Assembly (NCBI GenBank): GCA_963576735.1
Contig: OY755173.1
Location: forward strand, 16,276,873 to 16,340,872
DNA: 64,000 nt
DNA from: Bedellia somnulentella
Taxonomy: Eukaryota; Arthropoda; Insecta; Lepidoptera; Bedelliidae
Reading direction: 5' to 3'
The translations under genes were made by a program, and so were the position numbers. The notes beneath the pieces were generated by a model. That model was not told the origin of the DNA. It searched no databases and saw nothing but the letters and a program-made list of their open reading frames with translations. Positions within the stretch are counted from its first letter, which is position 1. The number at the start of each line of letters is the position of its first letter. This document shows, in pieces, positions 33,090 to 44,964 of the stretch.

Positions 33090-33325
33090 GCTGTGTAGTG
33101 TCGGCTTAGAATAGCACTACCCCATTTCTTCCGGTGGGTGTACGTATTGGGGCTTTTAAGGGATTTTTGGGCAATGTGGTTGGAGGCCCATCACCAAAAA
33201 CCTTTAACCATCTTCTCCCCACTCAATTTTCCAAAAGTGGGTAAGGAATTTCTGATTCCTTAGCTCTGGCTACCCCTTCTAGGGATTTATAGCCGTGAGT
33301 ATATGTGTGTATGTATGTATGTAGG
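33090..33325 (+). repeat. SINE-B
   Basis: From gctgtgtagtgtcggc to gtgagtatatgtgtgtatg. It lacks ~22 bases (the aagaggcgactaacgg word) near 33145. Duplicate at 55437-55672. Confidence 0.88.
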
Positions 33326-34462
33326 CGGAAGTCCGTCTGGATTAGTAAAAAACGTGCACGAGAAGAATTATGCATTAGAGATTTGTTGGGATAGTGCAAA
33401 GTAAAAATCAATAGTATCTAGTTATTCCAATGGAAATAGTGGGCGTGAGTATAAGTAAGTAAATAGCTAAGTTATGTACCTGACCGTACTGGGCAAGCTT
33501 TAAGTCTCTTTGCGCCAGGAAATCGGCCTGGTCCTACGATTGTGGTCTCGGAAAAAGTTCTACAGCGTTTTTCAAATTTAAACGCTGAAAAGTCCTGTGA
33601 TTTAAACATTACAACTCTTTCAATTTTAATATAAACGTGCTTGTGTACTCAAACCGTGTACTGTTGAAAAATCCTTGACCTATAAAATAAACTTTACTTT
33701 TCCGGACTAATCCAGGCTTTATATTTTCTCATGAAGCCGAGATACTTTCCTCCCGTGTGATACTGGCAGAGATAGCTATTATAAAAAAAATATATTGCTG
33801 ATTCAATAATTTTGAGAAAAAACAAAGTTCGAGGAGCGATAAAAATTTAAGTGTCCTCGATGTTACTAAAAAAGTTCTTTATCGTACATAAAACTCCAAT
33901 CAAGTGAAACATTATCAAAACCCACGGATTATTGAGAAATCTTATAGATTATTTTTGCCCGTTTTATATATGAGTAAGCTAGCAGTTACAAGTTTTACTG
34001 TTATTGATACTAGCTAACTCGGTTTACAAGGTTATACAGCTTCTTCATTCTGCGAGATTATATCATAAAGCCTATGTCACTTCGGACACATTTCTTTTGG
34101 TGCCAAGATGATTAAAACTGCTTTAAAAATCTAAATTACCTCCCTCAGTCTAACAGACTTAACTTCATAATAATGTAAATCGTATAAATTAATTGTATTT
34201 GATTCAAAGTGTGGTGTTCGTACGTGTTACATAGTACAATTACTTAATTGAAACTCTTTTGTTTAAAGTTTTGCAAGTGAAAAAATAAACAGTCTATGTA
34301 TGTAACTATATTTTACACCTAAACTATATCACGAAAATAACGAAAATCTCGCTGCTCCTTCCCTGTCCTTTTGCGCTGAATATTCCTTAGATCGGTTGAA
34401 ATCGAGTCAAAAAGTGACGAATTCGACTTTTTAATTTCGTCACTGGTAAAAGCCGATGCTGT
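33326..34462. other. Spacer with RTE-like tail stub
   Basis: ttccaatggaaatagtgggc followed by gtgagtataagtaagta (33426-33464) is a stub of the RTE-like LINE end. The rest is unassigned. About 165 bp near 34152-34290 are missing from copy 2. Confidence 0.45.
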
Positions 34463-34722
34463 TGTGTAGTGCCGGTTTAGAATAGCGCTACCCAATTTCT
34501 TCCGGTGGGTGTACGTAAGAGGCGACTAACGGTATTGGGGCTTTTAAGGGAACATTGGGCAATGTGGTTGGAGACCCATCACCCATTTTACTCCCATCAG
34601 ACATTTATTTTACCATCTCTTTCCCACTCAACTATCCAGAAATGGCTGAGGAATTTCTAATACCTTAGCTCTGGCTATCCCTTCTACAGATTTATAGCCG
34701 TGAGTATATGTATGTATGTATA
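34463..34722 (+). repeat. SINE-B
   Basis: From gttgtgtagtgccggt to gtgagtatatgtatgta, with a short extra ttttactcccatcagac in the middle. Duplicate at 56673-56943. Confidence 0.88.
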
Positions 34723-35907
34723 TAAAAGCTGATATGTAAAGTCGTTCCAATGTATCTTCATCACACGACGATATTTTACAAAAGCGAGCATATAGAATCA
34801 ATTTTAATAAACGAGTTGGTATTGTTTTAACGTTTGTTTACCAAAATATATGCTATATTAATCATTCAAATATGAGTTTATCCATAAATTAAAACTGTTG
34901 TATCAAGCAAGTATAATAAAATGCATTCCTTTTCAAGAAAACCATCTCATTATGTATGGAAAAAAGCAATCTTAGACGTTGTTTCGCTGCTTGATAATAC
35001 TCAATCCCCCGGGAAGGATACGACGTGGTCGCTAGTAAAATCCTTGCAATTTTATTAGCTGCATCTCATCACAAAGAGTAGATGCCTCGACGTGAACATC
35101 TACGTGATAGTATGTCTGTGATACAGCGGAGTGATCTCACAATACAGCTTCTCATTCCAACGTAAGGAAAATGAAAGAGAGCTTAGAAAATTGGCCAAAG
35201 AATTCGTTTTTTCCATTTAGTCTTTGATCTCCGTAAGACTCGGTCGGCTTAATGCTCAGTTGAGCACAACATTGGCAAGCAGCTTTCTGTGATTCGCGGT
35301 ACGTAATTCTTTATAATTAGATTTACTCTCTACACTAATACAATTTGTATAACTACTGAATGATTTTAAACGGGGTTTTTGAAAGAAAGGCCATAATGAT
35401 CATGCTTGGACAAAGTTTTTGATTATAAGATGATTATATTTTATTTACTCTTAAGGTTACTCTCTCTGTCTGCCTACAACGATAACGTCTAAAAGTATTA
35501 AACGGATAACTTAACAGTACCAGCCTAAGTTAAATTCACAAAAAAGGCCAAGCCAATTATGCAATATACTCTGAAACAAAAATTAATTTTATGTGTAATA
35601 TTTAGCCGAGCTATTATACAAAAAGCTTTTGTATCTATCTAGTTTCAGATATTCCATGTCAAAAATTCATTCAACAAGAAGATTTAACAAATTCTTAATA
35701 ATTTATAGAAGAAAAATGGTCATATAAAGGAATATTAGTCTATCATATATACCCTTATCATTTACTACCTCATATTATTTTTACTCTTATATTTCACCCC
35801 TTGGGAAGAGTTGGGATGGTGGCGGGATGGTCTTCATACATTTTATTGTATTCATAAGTCTATTGGAAATATTGGTACTACGAATCCACTTAGCATGAAT
35901 TAAGGGC
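34723..35907. other. Unassigned spacer in duplicated block
   Basis: No gene. A short inverted word pair near 35080-35115 (gatgcctcgacgtgaacatc) is weak. Confidence 0.4.
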
Positions 35908-36040
35908 ATGTATGAAAAGAATAGTGGATGTAAACGTAGCTAGAAAGGTTGGTCAGGATCGTACGAAGTTGCGATCGATAGTCTCTGCCTACCCCAATGG
36001 GAACTACTGGCGTGAGTATTATGTATGTATGTATGTATGA
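35908..36040 (+). repeat. RTE-like LINE 3' end fragment
   Basis: Encodes the C-terminal residues in the style DRTKLRSIVSAYPNGNYWRE and ends gcgtgagtattatgtatgt. Duplicate at 58143-58275 appears identical. Confidence 0.8.
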
Positions 36041-37029
36041 ATCCACTGATAATGAAATTACATACTATATGGAAACGAATGAATAAGCAATTTTCGAATT
36101 GGTTATTCATTCCTGTATTCGTGAATAACTTTTTTCACATCAGTCAAAGCTCTTACTATATATGTTATCAACACTTATATTTTTGCTTTAAAAAGGTTTA
36201 TTCGCACGTGGTAAAGTTATCTTAGGGGGATATATTCAGTTCAGGGTTCTGGAATTAACCACTTCCTAGCTACAAATGGAAAAAAAATACAGACAAGGCG
36301 AAGACAAGATCAATTGAAAAATAATTCACTCAAACTTGTAACAAAATATATAGCCGTTTATTGTCGTCTACTATTACGATCACAAAGTTTTTTACCTCAA
36401 AATATACTGAGTTTGGAGGTTCTTCGTCAAATTTGACGAAGCAAATAGACCAAGTGCGCATTAGATAAAATCTTTATTATATACAAAATTATTACACCCG
36501 CCTGCAAAAGTAAAAATAAAACCATTCCTCATCGAGAATGATTCATTCAACAACACGAGAAAAGATAGGATAGTGTAGATCTACCGCCGCAAACCACTCA
36601 TAATAAATGAACAAAACCAGGAATTGAATTGAAGATAAACTTGACAAAGTTAGTCTTTTATCGAAAACAAGTGTCGAAGTTGAGAACTGATAGAGAAACA
36701 CCAGTTGTGCTCCTGAAAGATAGTTGATCAGTTGTGACAACTTTGTTCTGATTTGTTCGGTTTTGTGACAACATAACATTTCTGAATATCTGGCTTCAAT
36801 TCTCTTTTGAAATATAATACTTAAGTTTAATGTTGTAACTGTATTGTGGTAGCTTAATATTACATAATAATTATCTATTTTAAAACTATCGTGGTTTGTA
36901 GACATTATACATCAACTCGTGTTCACGGTACCAGTAGGTGTGCTGATACTTCGGGCAAACAAATCACGTAAGTAATAAAAAAATATTTTGTTGGTTAATC
37001 CCGATTATTAAGTATAATAATTATATCTT
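36041..37029. other. Unassigned spacer in duplicated block
   Basis: A 120-residue minus-strand open frame (36543-36905) is broken by small indels in copy 2 (near 59030), which argues against it being a gene. Confidence 0.45.
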
Positions 37030-37165
37030 TCTCAAAGGGGTTGCTTGAGGTGACTAAAGCTGATGTTACACTCTAGTAATTTTTGTGCGATTTGGCTTGA
37101 GGACGAAACTCAGCAGAAGATTCTTAAGGTGGCTGAGGAATTTCTAATTTCTAATTAATTCTAAT
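37030..37165 (+). repeat. SINE-B, eroded and truncated
   Basis: Weak match ending ggtggctgaggaatttctaa. In copy 2 the SINE tail continues after a MITE (59823-59875), showing that the tail was lost here. Confidence 0.5.
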
Positions 37166-37917
37166 TATGTTTTGTTGGTTTTTTTTGTTGAATGACAAAT
37201 GTGAAGCTGGTGAACTTAGCAATGATTTTTTTAAACATACAAAGTTAAAGAAGCTTACTATATATACTATACTATTTTATATACTTATATACATATATTT
37301 TTTTTTATTTTAAAGTTATACTTTTTTTATTTTAAAGTGTATATTATATACATATCCAATAACATGAGCAACAAGCACAAAGTGAAGACCATATGGTATG
37401 TTCAGTGTAATACTGTTGCATTAATAAAAAAGTAATCGTAAAATAACTTCAAGTATATAATTGAAATAGAGTAAGGAATATATGTGGAATACATTGTGTG
37501 CAATGCAAACATTCGAATTCAACTCCGTAGAAATATCAGCAACGAGAATGTAACAGGTGATGAAAAAAGTTGAGACTTGCGATCTTTGCTGAAGCTTGAA
37601 TATTTTAATTTCCGCTCTGGCTTCAGACAAACTGCACATAACTTTGATTAAACTGTTTCTTGATGCTATTCAGAAACAGTGAAGGTTCTCGCTGCTCGGA
37701 TATTAATGAATCTTTTCATCGAAATTAGTTTTCAGTTATTTCTGAAAATGTGGAGTTTTCTTTTTGCGGAATATTTTATTTTATTGAATTATATGGATGT
37801 TTGAAGACAATTTAATTGATTTTGAAACTAAAGTTTGTGTATTTAGTGAAACCAGTGAATTGCTCCCAAATAATTGTCGTTAAAGAATACAGCTCAAATA
37901 TAGCACTACACCCATAA
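37166..37917. other. Unassigned AT-rich spacer
   Basis: Contains a strongly AT-rich tract at 37255-37350. No gene seen; the 72-codon frame at 37421-37639 has no motif. Confidence 0.4.
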
Positions 37918-38282
37918 TAACATAACATAACATAAACGTTCACGCCGAATATCCCCGAAGGGGTTGGCAGAGGTACTAATACTTCTGAACATCACGTGAC
38001 TTTGTCACCTGGTGTTCAGAGTACCCACGTTTTGCATGGACAGTGTACTCACTCAGGCCTATCACCGTTTTGTACGAATACACTGTCACATGACTAAGTA
38101 CAACTCAGCCATGTGGGTTTCCTCACGATGTTTTCCCTCACCGTTAACATTCATGATAAATTAACCACACATATGTCTTTAGAAAAGACAAATTGGTGTA
38201 GGCCCGTCCCAAGATTTGAACACTAGTCGTTTGCACGATAACCGTGTGTTCTACACACTGGGCTATCACGGTTATAATAATA
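37918..38282 (-). repeat. SINE-A, absent from copy 2 of the block
   Basis: Full-length: tail cataacataacataaacg at the left, tRNA-like head at the right (revcomp of agatttgaacactag and accgtgatagccca). Copy 2 (around 60810-60825) shows the uninterrupted site ccataataagttcag, and ataataa is repeated at both ends here as the likely target duplication. Confidence 0.9.
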
Positions 38283-39194
38283 ATAAGTTCAGAATAAACC
38301 TACCCCATATTAACGTGTAATGGGATCTCAGATTAACACTCAACCTCTTCTTACCTTTCGTTGGTCTCATGTCATGTAGAATAATTGTTTTTGTTAGATC
38401 GTTCTATTAATTAAATGTGATGCGTTACCAAATGGCTTTACAATAGTAAGTAAAAGTGCATCCTAAAACAATCATTTTTGATTATCAGTTGGAATAAATC
38501 TCTGGAGACGTTATATAAATATATTGTGATAAAAGCTCGGGCTCCCATCTATATAGTGGCGCTCGAACGATCAGAGATTGCTTGCTCAGGTAACCTCGAC
38601 GGGAGATTGCTATCAAACGTGTTATATTGAGTTTAACCTACATCAGATATATAAAAACGCAAGTTTCGTATAGTAAAGCGTATTTTAGTATTACTTTATG
38701 GGCCTCCCCGCATTTTGCAGCTATTGCACTCACTCTTACGTCAAATTTACTGAGAGTGACAGGGACGGAACAAACGCGCGCGCAGGATAAAAGTAGTTCA
38801 TTTAGTTTTATTGAATAACTATAATGTTTAAATGAAAAATTAAACATCAAAGTTACAGATCTTAAAGCTACGCGTATATAGACACATAATGAGTTCACAT
38901 GTATGTTATGCCAGTGGAGCCTATACGGTTTTTATGAAAACAAAGCATGTTCCAATTCAATTTTTTTCATCATATTTTTCAACAAATTATTGAAATGTTA
39001 AACATCAAATTTTAACACCATGAACTAATCACCAACATATATTTTATTCATGTCATATCAATTTCATCAAATCAGACTTTATAGAATTTCAAAACAATCA
39101 ATATCCACCTATTTTTCCGGGGACGCCCTTAACAAAACTTCCTTATTTATTTATATATTTCATTTTTTCAGTGCTTCAGAATTTGGATCATCTG
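38283..39194. other. Unassigned spacer in duplicated block
   Basis: A slightly GC-richer patch at 38540-38780 (ggcgctcgaacgatcag, gggcctccccgc, acgcgcgcgcag) overlaps 63- and 86-residue open frames on opposite strands. Both frames survive in copy 2 (61138-61409) with few changes. No domain recognised. Confidence 0.45.
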
Positions 39195-39345
39195 CCACTT
39201 TATAAATGATGTTTGATGATAGGTCCCTAGCCACATTGTCTTACAATCACATAAAGGTTCCAATTCCCTTAGTCACCTCAAACAGCACTTGCAGGAAGAA
39301 ATGAGTTATTGTAATTCCAAACCAACCCTACACAGGTGCTAGGTC
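39195..39345 (-). repeat. SINE-B, eroded
   Basis: tgatgataggtccctagcc, cccttagtcacctcaaac and ccaaccctacacaggtg keep the family order. Duplicate at 61705-61855. Confidence 0.5.
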
Positions 39346-40310
39346 TTTATTTTAAAAGTTAAAAAATAAAACATAATTAGAAAGTGATTTACGATACAAG
39401 CACGTATCGTGAATATAATTACATGATTTAAGTCGTATGTGAGTAATTAAAATGGACTTAACAACTGAACACATATAGTTGAAAATCAACTTATTAATGT
39501 ACATATTTATTTACAGAAATGAAAATGACAATGTGATATGGGGCATAAAAACCTTGATAAATTATATAAGACCTAAGGCATAGTATCTCCTGCATGAGAA
39601 GCGAAAGGGGAACTTAACTACCGTTGTATCTTTACATCATCACTAGTTTTCAACACTATATAGGAGAAAGATTCAACCTTATTTTAAAACATTTATGATC
39701 AGAAATTCCGACACATTAATGATCTGGAATATCGAAACAGTGTTCTGATAAAACGAATTGAAAGTGGGTTATATTGAGCGTTTTAAAATTGGCTTCCCCG
39801 CCCCTGTCGGAACGGTTTCAAATTTTGTAAGGAAAAAGAAATTGCAGTGAACGTGAATCGTGTTCTGGTGAGAGAAACTCATTTTTCATGAAACCGTTTA
39901 CAAAACGGTCAAGTACGAGTTGAACTCACTTTGAAAGGTTTTTTTCTAGGGAACATTAATGAATAATACTTAAACATATTCATTAAAATTCAAATTTAAA
40001 TTGGTATTCACCGTTTATGTATAAAGAATAAAGTTGTTTTTGCAGATTTTCATTTTGAAAACAGTTGTTCTTTTATCTTACTATGTTACTGCCATAATAC
40101 TCATATTAAAATTTATTCACTTCAAAATCTCTTTTGTGACCTGGCTCGAAGACAATCTAAGTGAGTTTCCAAGGTAAAATACCTTTTTGTCACAGCCAGA
40201 ACGCGATTGAGATAAATCACTTTGTGAAACTATCGTATTATTCGTATTGTATTAGTCACAAATATTGAAAAAAATATCTCTTTTATAAGAATTAGGATCG
40301 TTTTCCATGC
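39346..40310. other. Unassigned spacer in duplicated block
   Basis: A local inverted repeat catgaaaccgtttac / aaaacggtcaagtac at 39886-39915. No gene seen. Confidence 0.4.
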
Positions 40311-40460
40311 TTACCAGAGGTAGAGAATAAGGAATTCCTGAGTCACTTTAAAGAGTGTTAAACAACAATCAATCAAATCGTTTTGTTTGTGATGGGCTCA
40401 AAAAGCCTCTTAAATCTTTTAATTTGTACGATGAAAAAACTTAAGGAAGGTATTCTTGAG
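40311..40460 (-). repeat. SINE-B, eroded
   Basis: gtagagaataaggaattcct, then tttgtgatgggctcaaaaag. In copy 2 (63485-63621) the same relic is interrupted by a younger SINE-B at 63622. Confidence 0.5.
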
Positions 40461-40575
40461 TAATGAATCAATAAAAGTCTCTCATCTTATTGGACCGAAT
40501 ATTTTTTGAGTCTAAGAAATACACATTAGTTACATTCATTATTACTCTACTATTATTTGTTTGTACTAATTTAAT

Positions 40576-40832
40576 ACATACATACATACATACACACATA
40601 TACTCACGGCTATAAATCCCTTGAAGGGGTAGCCAGAGCTAGGGAATGAGACATTCCTCAGCCACCTTTGGAAGTTGCGTGGGGAAAAGATGATGAAATA
40701 AACGTTGTTGGTGATGGGTCTCCAACCGAATCGCCCAAAAATCCCTTAAAAGCCCCAACACCGTTAGTCGCCTCTTACATACACCCACCGGAAGAAATGG
40801 GGTAGTGCTATTCTAAGCCGACACTACACAGC
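40576..40832 (-). repeat. SINE-B
   Basis: Complete copy with an (ATAC)n tail at the left (acatacatacatacatac) and gccgacactacacagc at the right. It begins exactly where copy 2 of the block meets the window edge. Confidence 0.92.
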
Positions 40833-41507
40833 AAAATTTAATATTCTTAATTTAATGTTCTTATAAAATGCATTTTTTGTTTCAGGTTGCGTGCGAATTA
40901 GTTGCTTAGAATTGTGAAAAACAACCACGGTAAGTCCATCCCTTACTTAATATTTTTTTTATATGTTAATTTCGGAATACCATTGCTGATTTATTCATTT
41001 TCAAACTATACTCTAATACAGTTAAAAAACTTAATTATTTGACTCGTACAATGTATTCAACATGTTCGGGTACCATTTACATAATTATAGTAATGCATCC
41101 GTCAACCCAACATTTGCTTATCAAAGATTACTTTTGCTGATAAATCGTCAAAGTTAATTTCAACAAAAACATTCTGTAAAAAACTAGCCAAGTCTCGATA
41201 GAGCTGCTTGTTTATCTCTAAAACGTAATGAAATCTCTTAAATAAGGGGATCCAAGTCTAAGGTTCCTTACTTCGATTTATTATAGTAAATTTTACGTGA
41301 CTTGGCCGCGTTTTAATTCTATCCAGAGGTTCTCGAATGGGGCGAAAATGCGGCGAAACGGTTCCAGAAAAGGATGATACGGCAGTGTTTGCTTCGCGCT
41401 CGACTTATAGATCTTCTAATATTATCTCAATTCAAACCATCAAATATTTACATGACCCCAATAAAACGTGATTTGGAGAGTGTTTTTTTTTAAATCAAAA
41501 TGAGATT
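40833..41507. other. Unassigned DNA
   Basis: No gene. A somewhat GC-rich patch at 41300-41410 (ggcgaaaatgcggcgaaacg) shows no recognisable feature. Confidence 0.4.
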
Positions 41508-41574
41508 TACAAAGTGGCGATCAATAGTCTCTGCCTACCCCAATAGGAAATAATGGCGTGAGTATATGTATGTA
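41508..41574 (+). repeat. RTE-like LINE 3' end stub
   Basis: gtggcgatcaatagtctctg, then cctaccccaataggaa and gcgtgagtatatgtatgta. Confidence 0.75.
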
Positions 41575-41790
41575 TTTTTTATTACTAAGTATGTTGCGTA
41601 ATCACCTGATTATTAGTAAATTCATGTGAAGTCTGTAAAGTCGTCAATTCCGTCTATTATAACTGTAACTCGTAAAAAAATGTAAGTCTGCCACTGGACA
41701 AGCGAGGTGGGCTATAGAAAATCTAGAGTAGGATAATAAATCTATCTATATAGGGTAGGCTATTTAAGAAAATATTGAATTTACCATAAA
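41575..41790. other. Unassigned AT-rich DNA
   Basis: Nothing recognised. Confidence 0.4.
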
Positions 41791-42699
41791 CTAGTGAATA
41801 GGCCCAGCTTCGCACGGGTAGCGTAGTTTTAAAAATAACTGAGGTTTCTTCAATCACTGCTCAAGCGTTATGAAATTAGCGCCTTTATTACAACTTATAG
41901 CGCTCCTGTCTGAATAATAGTTAATTTTGAAAGCGCTTTTATGAAAGGTTCAGATCAGTATCTACGAAAATAAGCTAATTTTTAAGTTTTAATTGGTCCA
42001 ACTACTAGCGCCATCTAGTATGGCTTTGTTTAGATTTGGTTTTGGTCGCGTGCGACTATTATGTTTCATGTATAATTTTGGTGTTTCTATACCGATTTCT
42101 ATGATTCTTTTTTATTGAGTAGGTAATAATGTTAACTTTTTTAAATAAGAGATGATTGAGAGTATTATAAACGTAAGAGTAAACAAATATAATCAGAATG
42201 CTCCGAACTGCTAAGATATCAGGAGTTACACGTGTTGTTGTGAGTCAACCATAAAAGATAGACATATGCTGTTGCGGAATATTTTTTAGACAATTTTATG
42301 TACAATATTTCCGTTTTACGTGATTTCTGTGTAACTTTAGTTATTAAGGCTGCACACGCAACGGAAGCCTAAAAAAATGGAGTAACTTCTCCCGTTTTCC
42401 CAAAATTACCCAAAATTCCCTTTAATTACTCTGCTGAAAAGTATACTACAACCTGCCTAGGAGTATGAAGAATAATTGTGCCAAGTTTCGTTAAAATCCG
42501 TCGAGTAGTTTTTGTTTCCATAAGGAACATACAAACCGACAGACAGACAGACAGAAAGACAGGCAGACAAAAATTTTACTTATTGCTTTTTTGGCATCAG
42601 TATCGATCACTAATCACCCCCTGATAGTTGCTTTGAAAATATATTTCATGTACAGAATTTACCTCTCTGCAGATCAGATAAGATACAGATAAGTATAGA
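41791..42699 (-). mobile_element. Helitron-like element HLE-1, single copy
   Basis: Same family as the palindrome arms at 1151-3292. On the minus strand it starts TCTATACTTATCTGTATC and ends with the cccgtgcgaagctggg hairpin and CTAG (complement of 41791-41794), between host A and T. More diverged than the two palindrome arms are from each other. Confidence 0.75.
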
Positions 42700-43020
42700 T
42701 TATTGTTGTTATGATAAAAAAACGTGTTTTTAAAAGCAGTTACAAACTAATTACATAGTTAACACTTACAATAAGTTTGGAAGATCGTTCCAAGTAAACA
42801 TAGTCCGACGAAGTTATTACGTGAAGATGGAAGACAAACATTTTCAACTACAACCAAGTGTAAGTTAAGTTAGGTTTGGATGGCGCTTATATGAAAATAT
42901 AAAGTTGGACCCGGAACAGGGTTGTAGGGTTGTGCTTTCATAAGCATTTCATTTTTCATTTTTGATGTTTTTGTTGTAAATAATAGTTTACTACTTCATT
43001 AAGTCACTTTCTCATAATTT
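42700..43020. other. Unassigned DNA
   Basis: Nothing recognised. Confidence 0.4.
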
Positions 43021-43158
43021 GAATGTTTTTGACATGATAACCTCATGTGGGAATTAGTACTAATAAAAATAAAAGATAAATAAAGGAAAGATTTTTTTTC
43101 CGGTGTTCCGCCGGTGTCGAAATTTGTCTTTCCTTTATTTACCTTTTATTTATTAAGT
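43021..43158 (+). mobile_element. Family D element with collapsed core
   Basis: Lead-in gacatgataacctcatgtgg and both inverted arms (ataaaggaaagatttttt against aaatttgtctttcctttat) are present. The tRNA-like core is reduced to about 20 bases ending ccggtgtcga. Confidence 0.65.
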
Positions 43159-43190
43159 CACTTTCTTTTACTTTTCCGAAAGAAAAAAAA

Positions 43191-44531
43191 TACATGAAGA
43201 AATGTAGTATTTTCTAAGATTTTCACGATTGCACATTATAATTGAAACAAATATTGATTTTCGGATATTTTAATCGCGTGTTATTACAGTATTTTTAAAG
43301 CCCGACGTTTCGAAAACTTTTCAGTTATCATGGTCACGGGAAGATTGAGGTGTTATTTGTCACTATACAGTACTATAAAATTATTAATACTAACTACCTT
43401 CACAACATTTTAAGTTACATTTGCGTTTAATATTTGCTATGTACAAAAAGAGCTAATGTTATCTGGAGTCTTGCTAGTGTTCTTCCCTCGCTTAGTTGTG
43501 CTAATGATCGGGTTCCAAGCAGGTGGTAATTGCCAACCATCATCTCTATTGAAGTTTGGATGTTTCTTTATTTCAATAGATTCGCGTATCATTCTAGGTA
43601 TCAATCGATTCTCTTTTGCTAGAATTGTAGGTTTGTCAAAACGCATGTGGTGGTTTGGCTTATCGAAGGTGTGTTCACACAAAGCAGATCTTCCAGGACG
43701 CCTATTCTTCATATCAGCAATATGTTCTCTTACGCGAGTTGCTACACTACGCTTTGTTTGGCCGATGTATGAAAGACCACACTCACAGTCTAGTTTATAA
43801 ACGCCTGCATCTTGTAAAGGGATCTGACATTTGATAGGTCTTAAAAACTGACTTATCTTTTGGTGCGGCTTGAAGTAGGTCTTAATGGAAGCACGCTGTA
43901 ACACAGTACTAATTTTGTCTGTTACACCCTTTACAAAAGGTACAGTTGCAGGGAGTCTTTCGACAGCAGGTGGTTTATCGGAGGAGCGGTGACGTTGGCG
44001 GGGCAATTTCAGCTTGTTGTTGTGAAGAACTTGTTTCACATGACTGAGCTCTCCAGCAAGATGGTGTTCGTCACAAAGATGTTTGGCTCTCTGAAACAAA
44101 GTTTTACCAACAGTAGCTAACTGAGATGGATGGTGGTGTGAGTCACCATTGAGGTACCTATCAGTGTGGGTGGGTTTCCTATAAACTGTGTGACTAATTG
44201 AGTTATCAGAATTCCTTATCAAGAGGACATCTAGAAAGGCAAAATTATTATTAGTCTCTAATTCCATTGTAAATTGGATCTTAGGGTTAATGGAATTAAG
44301 ATGGTCTAAGAATGCAGAGACTATGTTTTTGGGTAGGATTGCAAAAGTATCATCTACGTACCTCTTATAAACCTTTGGAGTGACAGGGAAGGATTTTAGT
44401 GCAATCTCCTCCAATCGTTCCATGAATATATCGGCTACAATAGGAACTAACGTCGGGCTTTAAAAATACTATAATAACACGCGATTAAAATATCCGAAAC
44501 TCAATATTTGTTTCAATTACATGAAGAAATG
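43191..44531 (-). mobile_element. Penelope-like element with inverted 3' tip at its 5' end
   Basis: The target duplication TACATGAAGAAATG (43191-43204 and 44518-44531) encloses the unit 43205-44517. Reading on the minus strand: a short inverted copy of the element's own 3' tip (44517-44451), then truncated RT, GIY-YIG endonuclease, stop, and a 3' UTR with the tip aacgtcgggctttaaaaata. The two tips form inverted termini of about 65 bp. Confidence 0.85.
43437..44450 (-). pseudogene. Penelope-like RT/GIY-YIG endonuclease, N-terminally truncated
   Basis: The continuous frame gives 328 residues from Met at 44423. It begins near the RT active site (KRYVDDTFAIL, with the two catalytic aspartates) and has FLDVLLIRN and VYRKPTHTDRYL downstream, both usual for Penelope RTs. 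A GIY-YIG nuclease follows at about residues 205-240 (GVYKLDCECGLSYIGQTKR with C-x-C and the later REHIADMKN). The C-terminal end is DNISSFCT. Most of the RT (fingers and palm before YVDD) is missing, so it cannot be an active polymerase, but the remaining frame is open. Confidence 0.88.
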
Positions 44532-44964
44532 GTTCGGAAACACTGAGTAATGCAAAGTCCAAAACGCAAAAATAGATTGTTCAGTAAATAATTTTATGGT
44601 TTAAAAAACACAAAACATTGCAATATAAGCAGAAAACACGCAATATTAAAGCAAAAAGTGTGTATTCCTAAAATAGACTTGAAGTCTGTGTTGTTCCTTT
44701 AGTTTTATGACGCGGTGTGTTGCGTGGGCGATCTAGAGACGCGGCACGAAAATAATAAACTTCGCGCTGCATCGTTTGATAACCGCTGCCATTTAGTTCG
44801 ATATTTTAGAGTGAATCTGACGTTTATATTTATCAAAAATCTAATTCAGTAAAAGTAGAACATGTAATACAATGAAGAGCAGTTTCAATTTTGTGAAAGC
44901 AATTACTGATTGTGAGCCCAATTTAGCGAAACAATTTATTTAAATTATGTCATTGGATATTGTA
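44532..44964. other. Unassigned DNA
   Basis: GC-richer patch gacgcggtgtgttgcgtggg at 44708. No gene recognised. Confidence 0.4.

Larger units (their letters stand above)
30832..40575 (+). repeat. Large duplicated block, copy 1 (~9.7 kb)
   Basis: Colinear and in the same orientation as 53185-64000. Identity by eye is very high overall, with some stretches (for example about 35545-36210) showing no difference and others several per cent divergence. Element insertions differ: copy 1 alone has SINE-A at 37918-38275. Content is non-coding: SINE-B copies, RTE-like tails and AT-rich spacer. It ends in this window only because copy 2 meets the window edge. Confidence 0.93.

Noticed and set aside
36543..36905. 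120-residue minus-strand open frame
   Set aside because: Small indels cut it to 78 residues in copy 2 (58777-59013), as expected for non-coding DNA.
38627..38898. Overlapping 63- and 86-residue frames in a GC-richer patch
   Set aside because: Preserved in both block copies, but on opposite strands over the same bases and without motifs; insufficient to call a gene.
43456..43800. 114-residue plus-strand open frame
   Set aside because: Antisense shadow of the Penelope-like coding region; the minus-strand frame carries the RT and GIY-YIG motifs.
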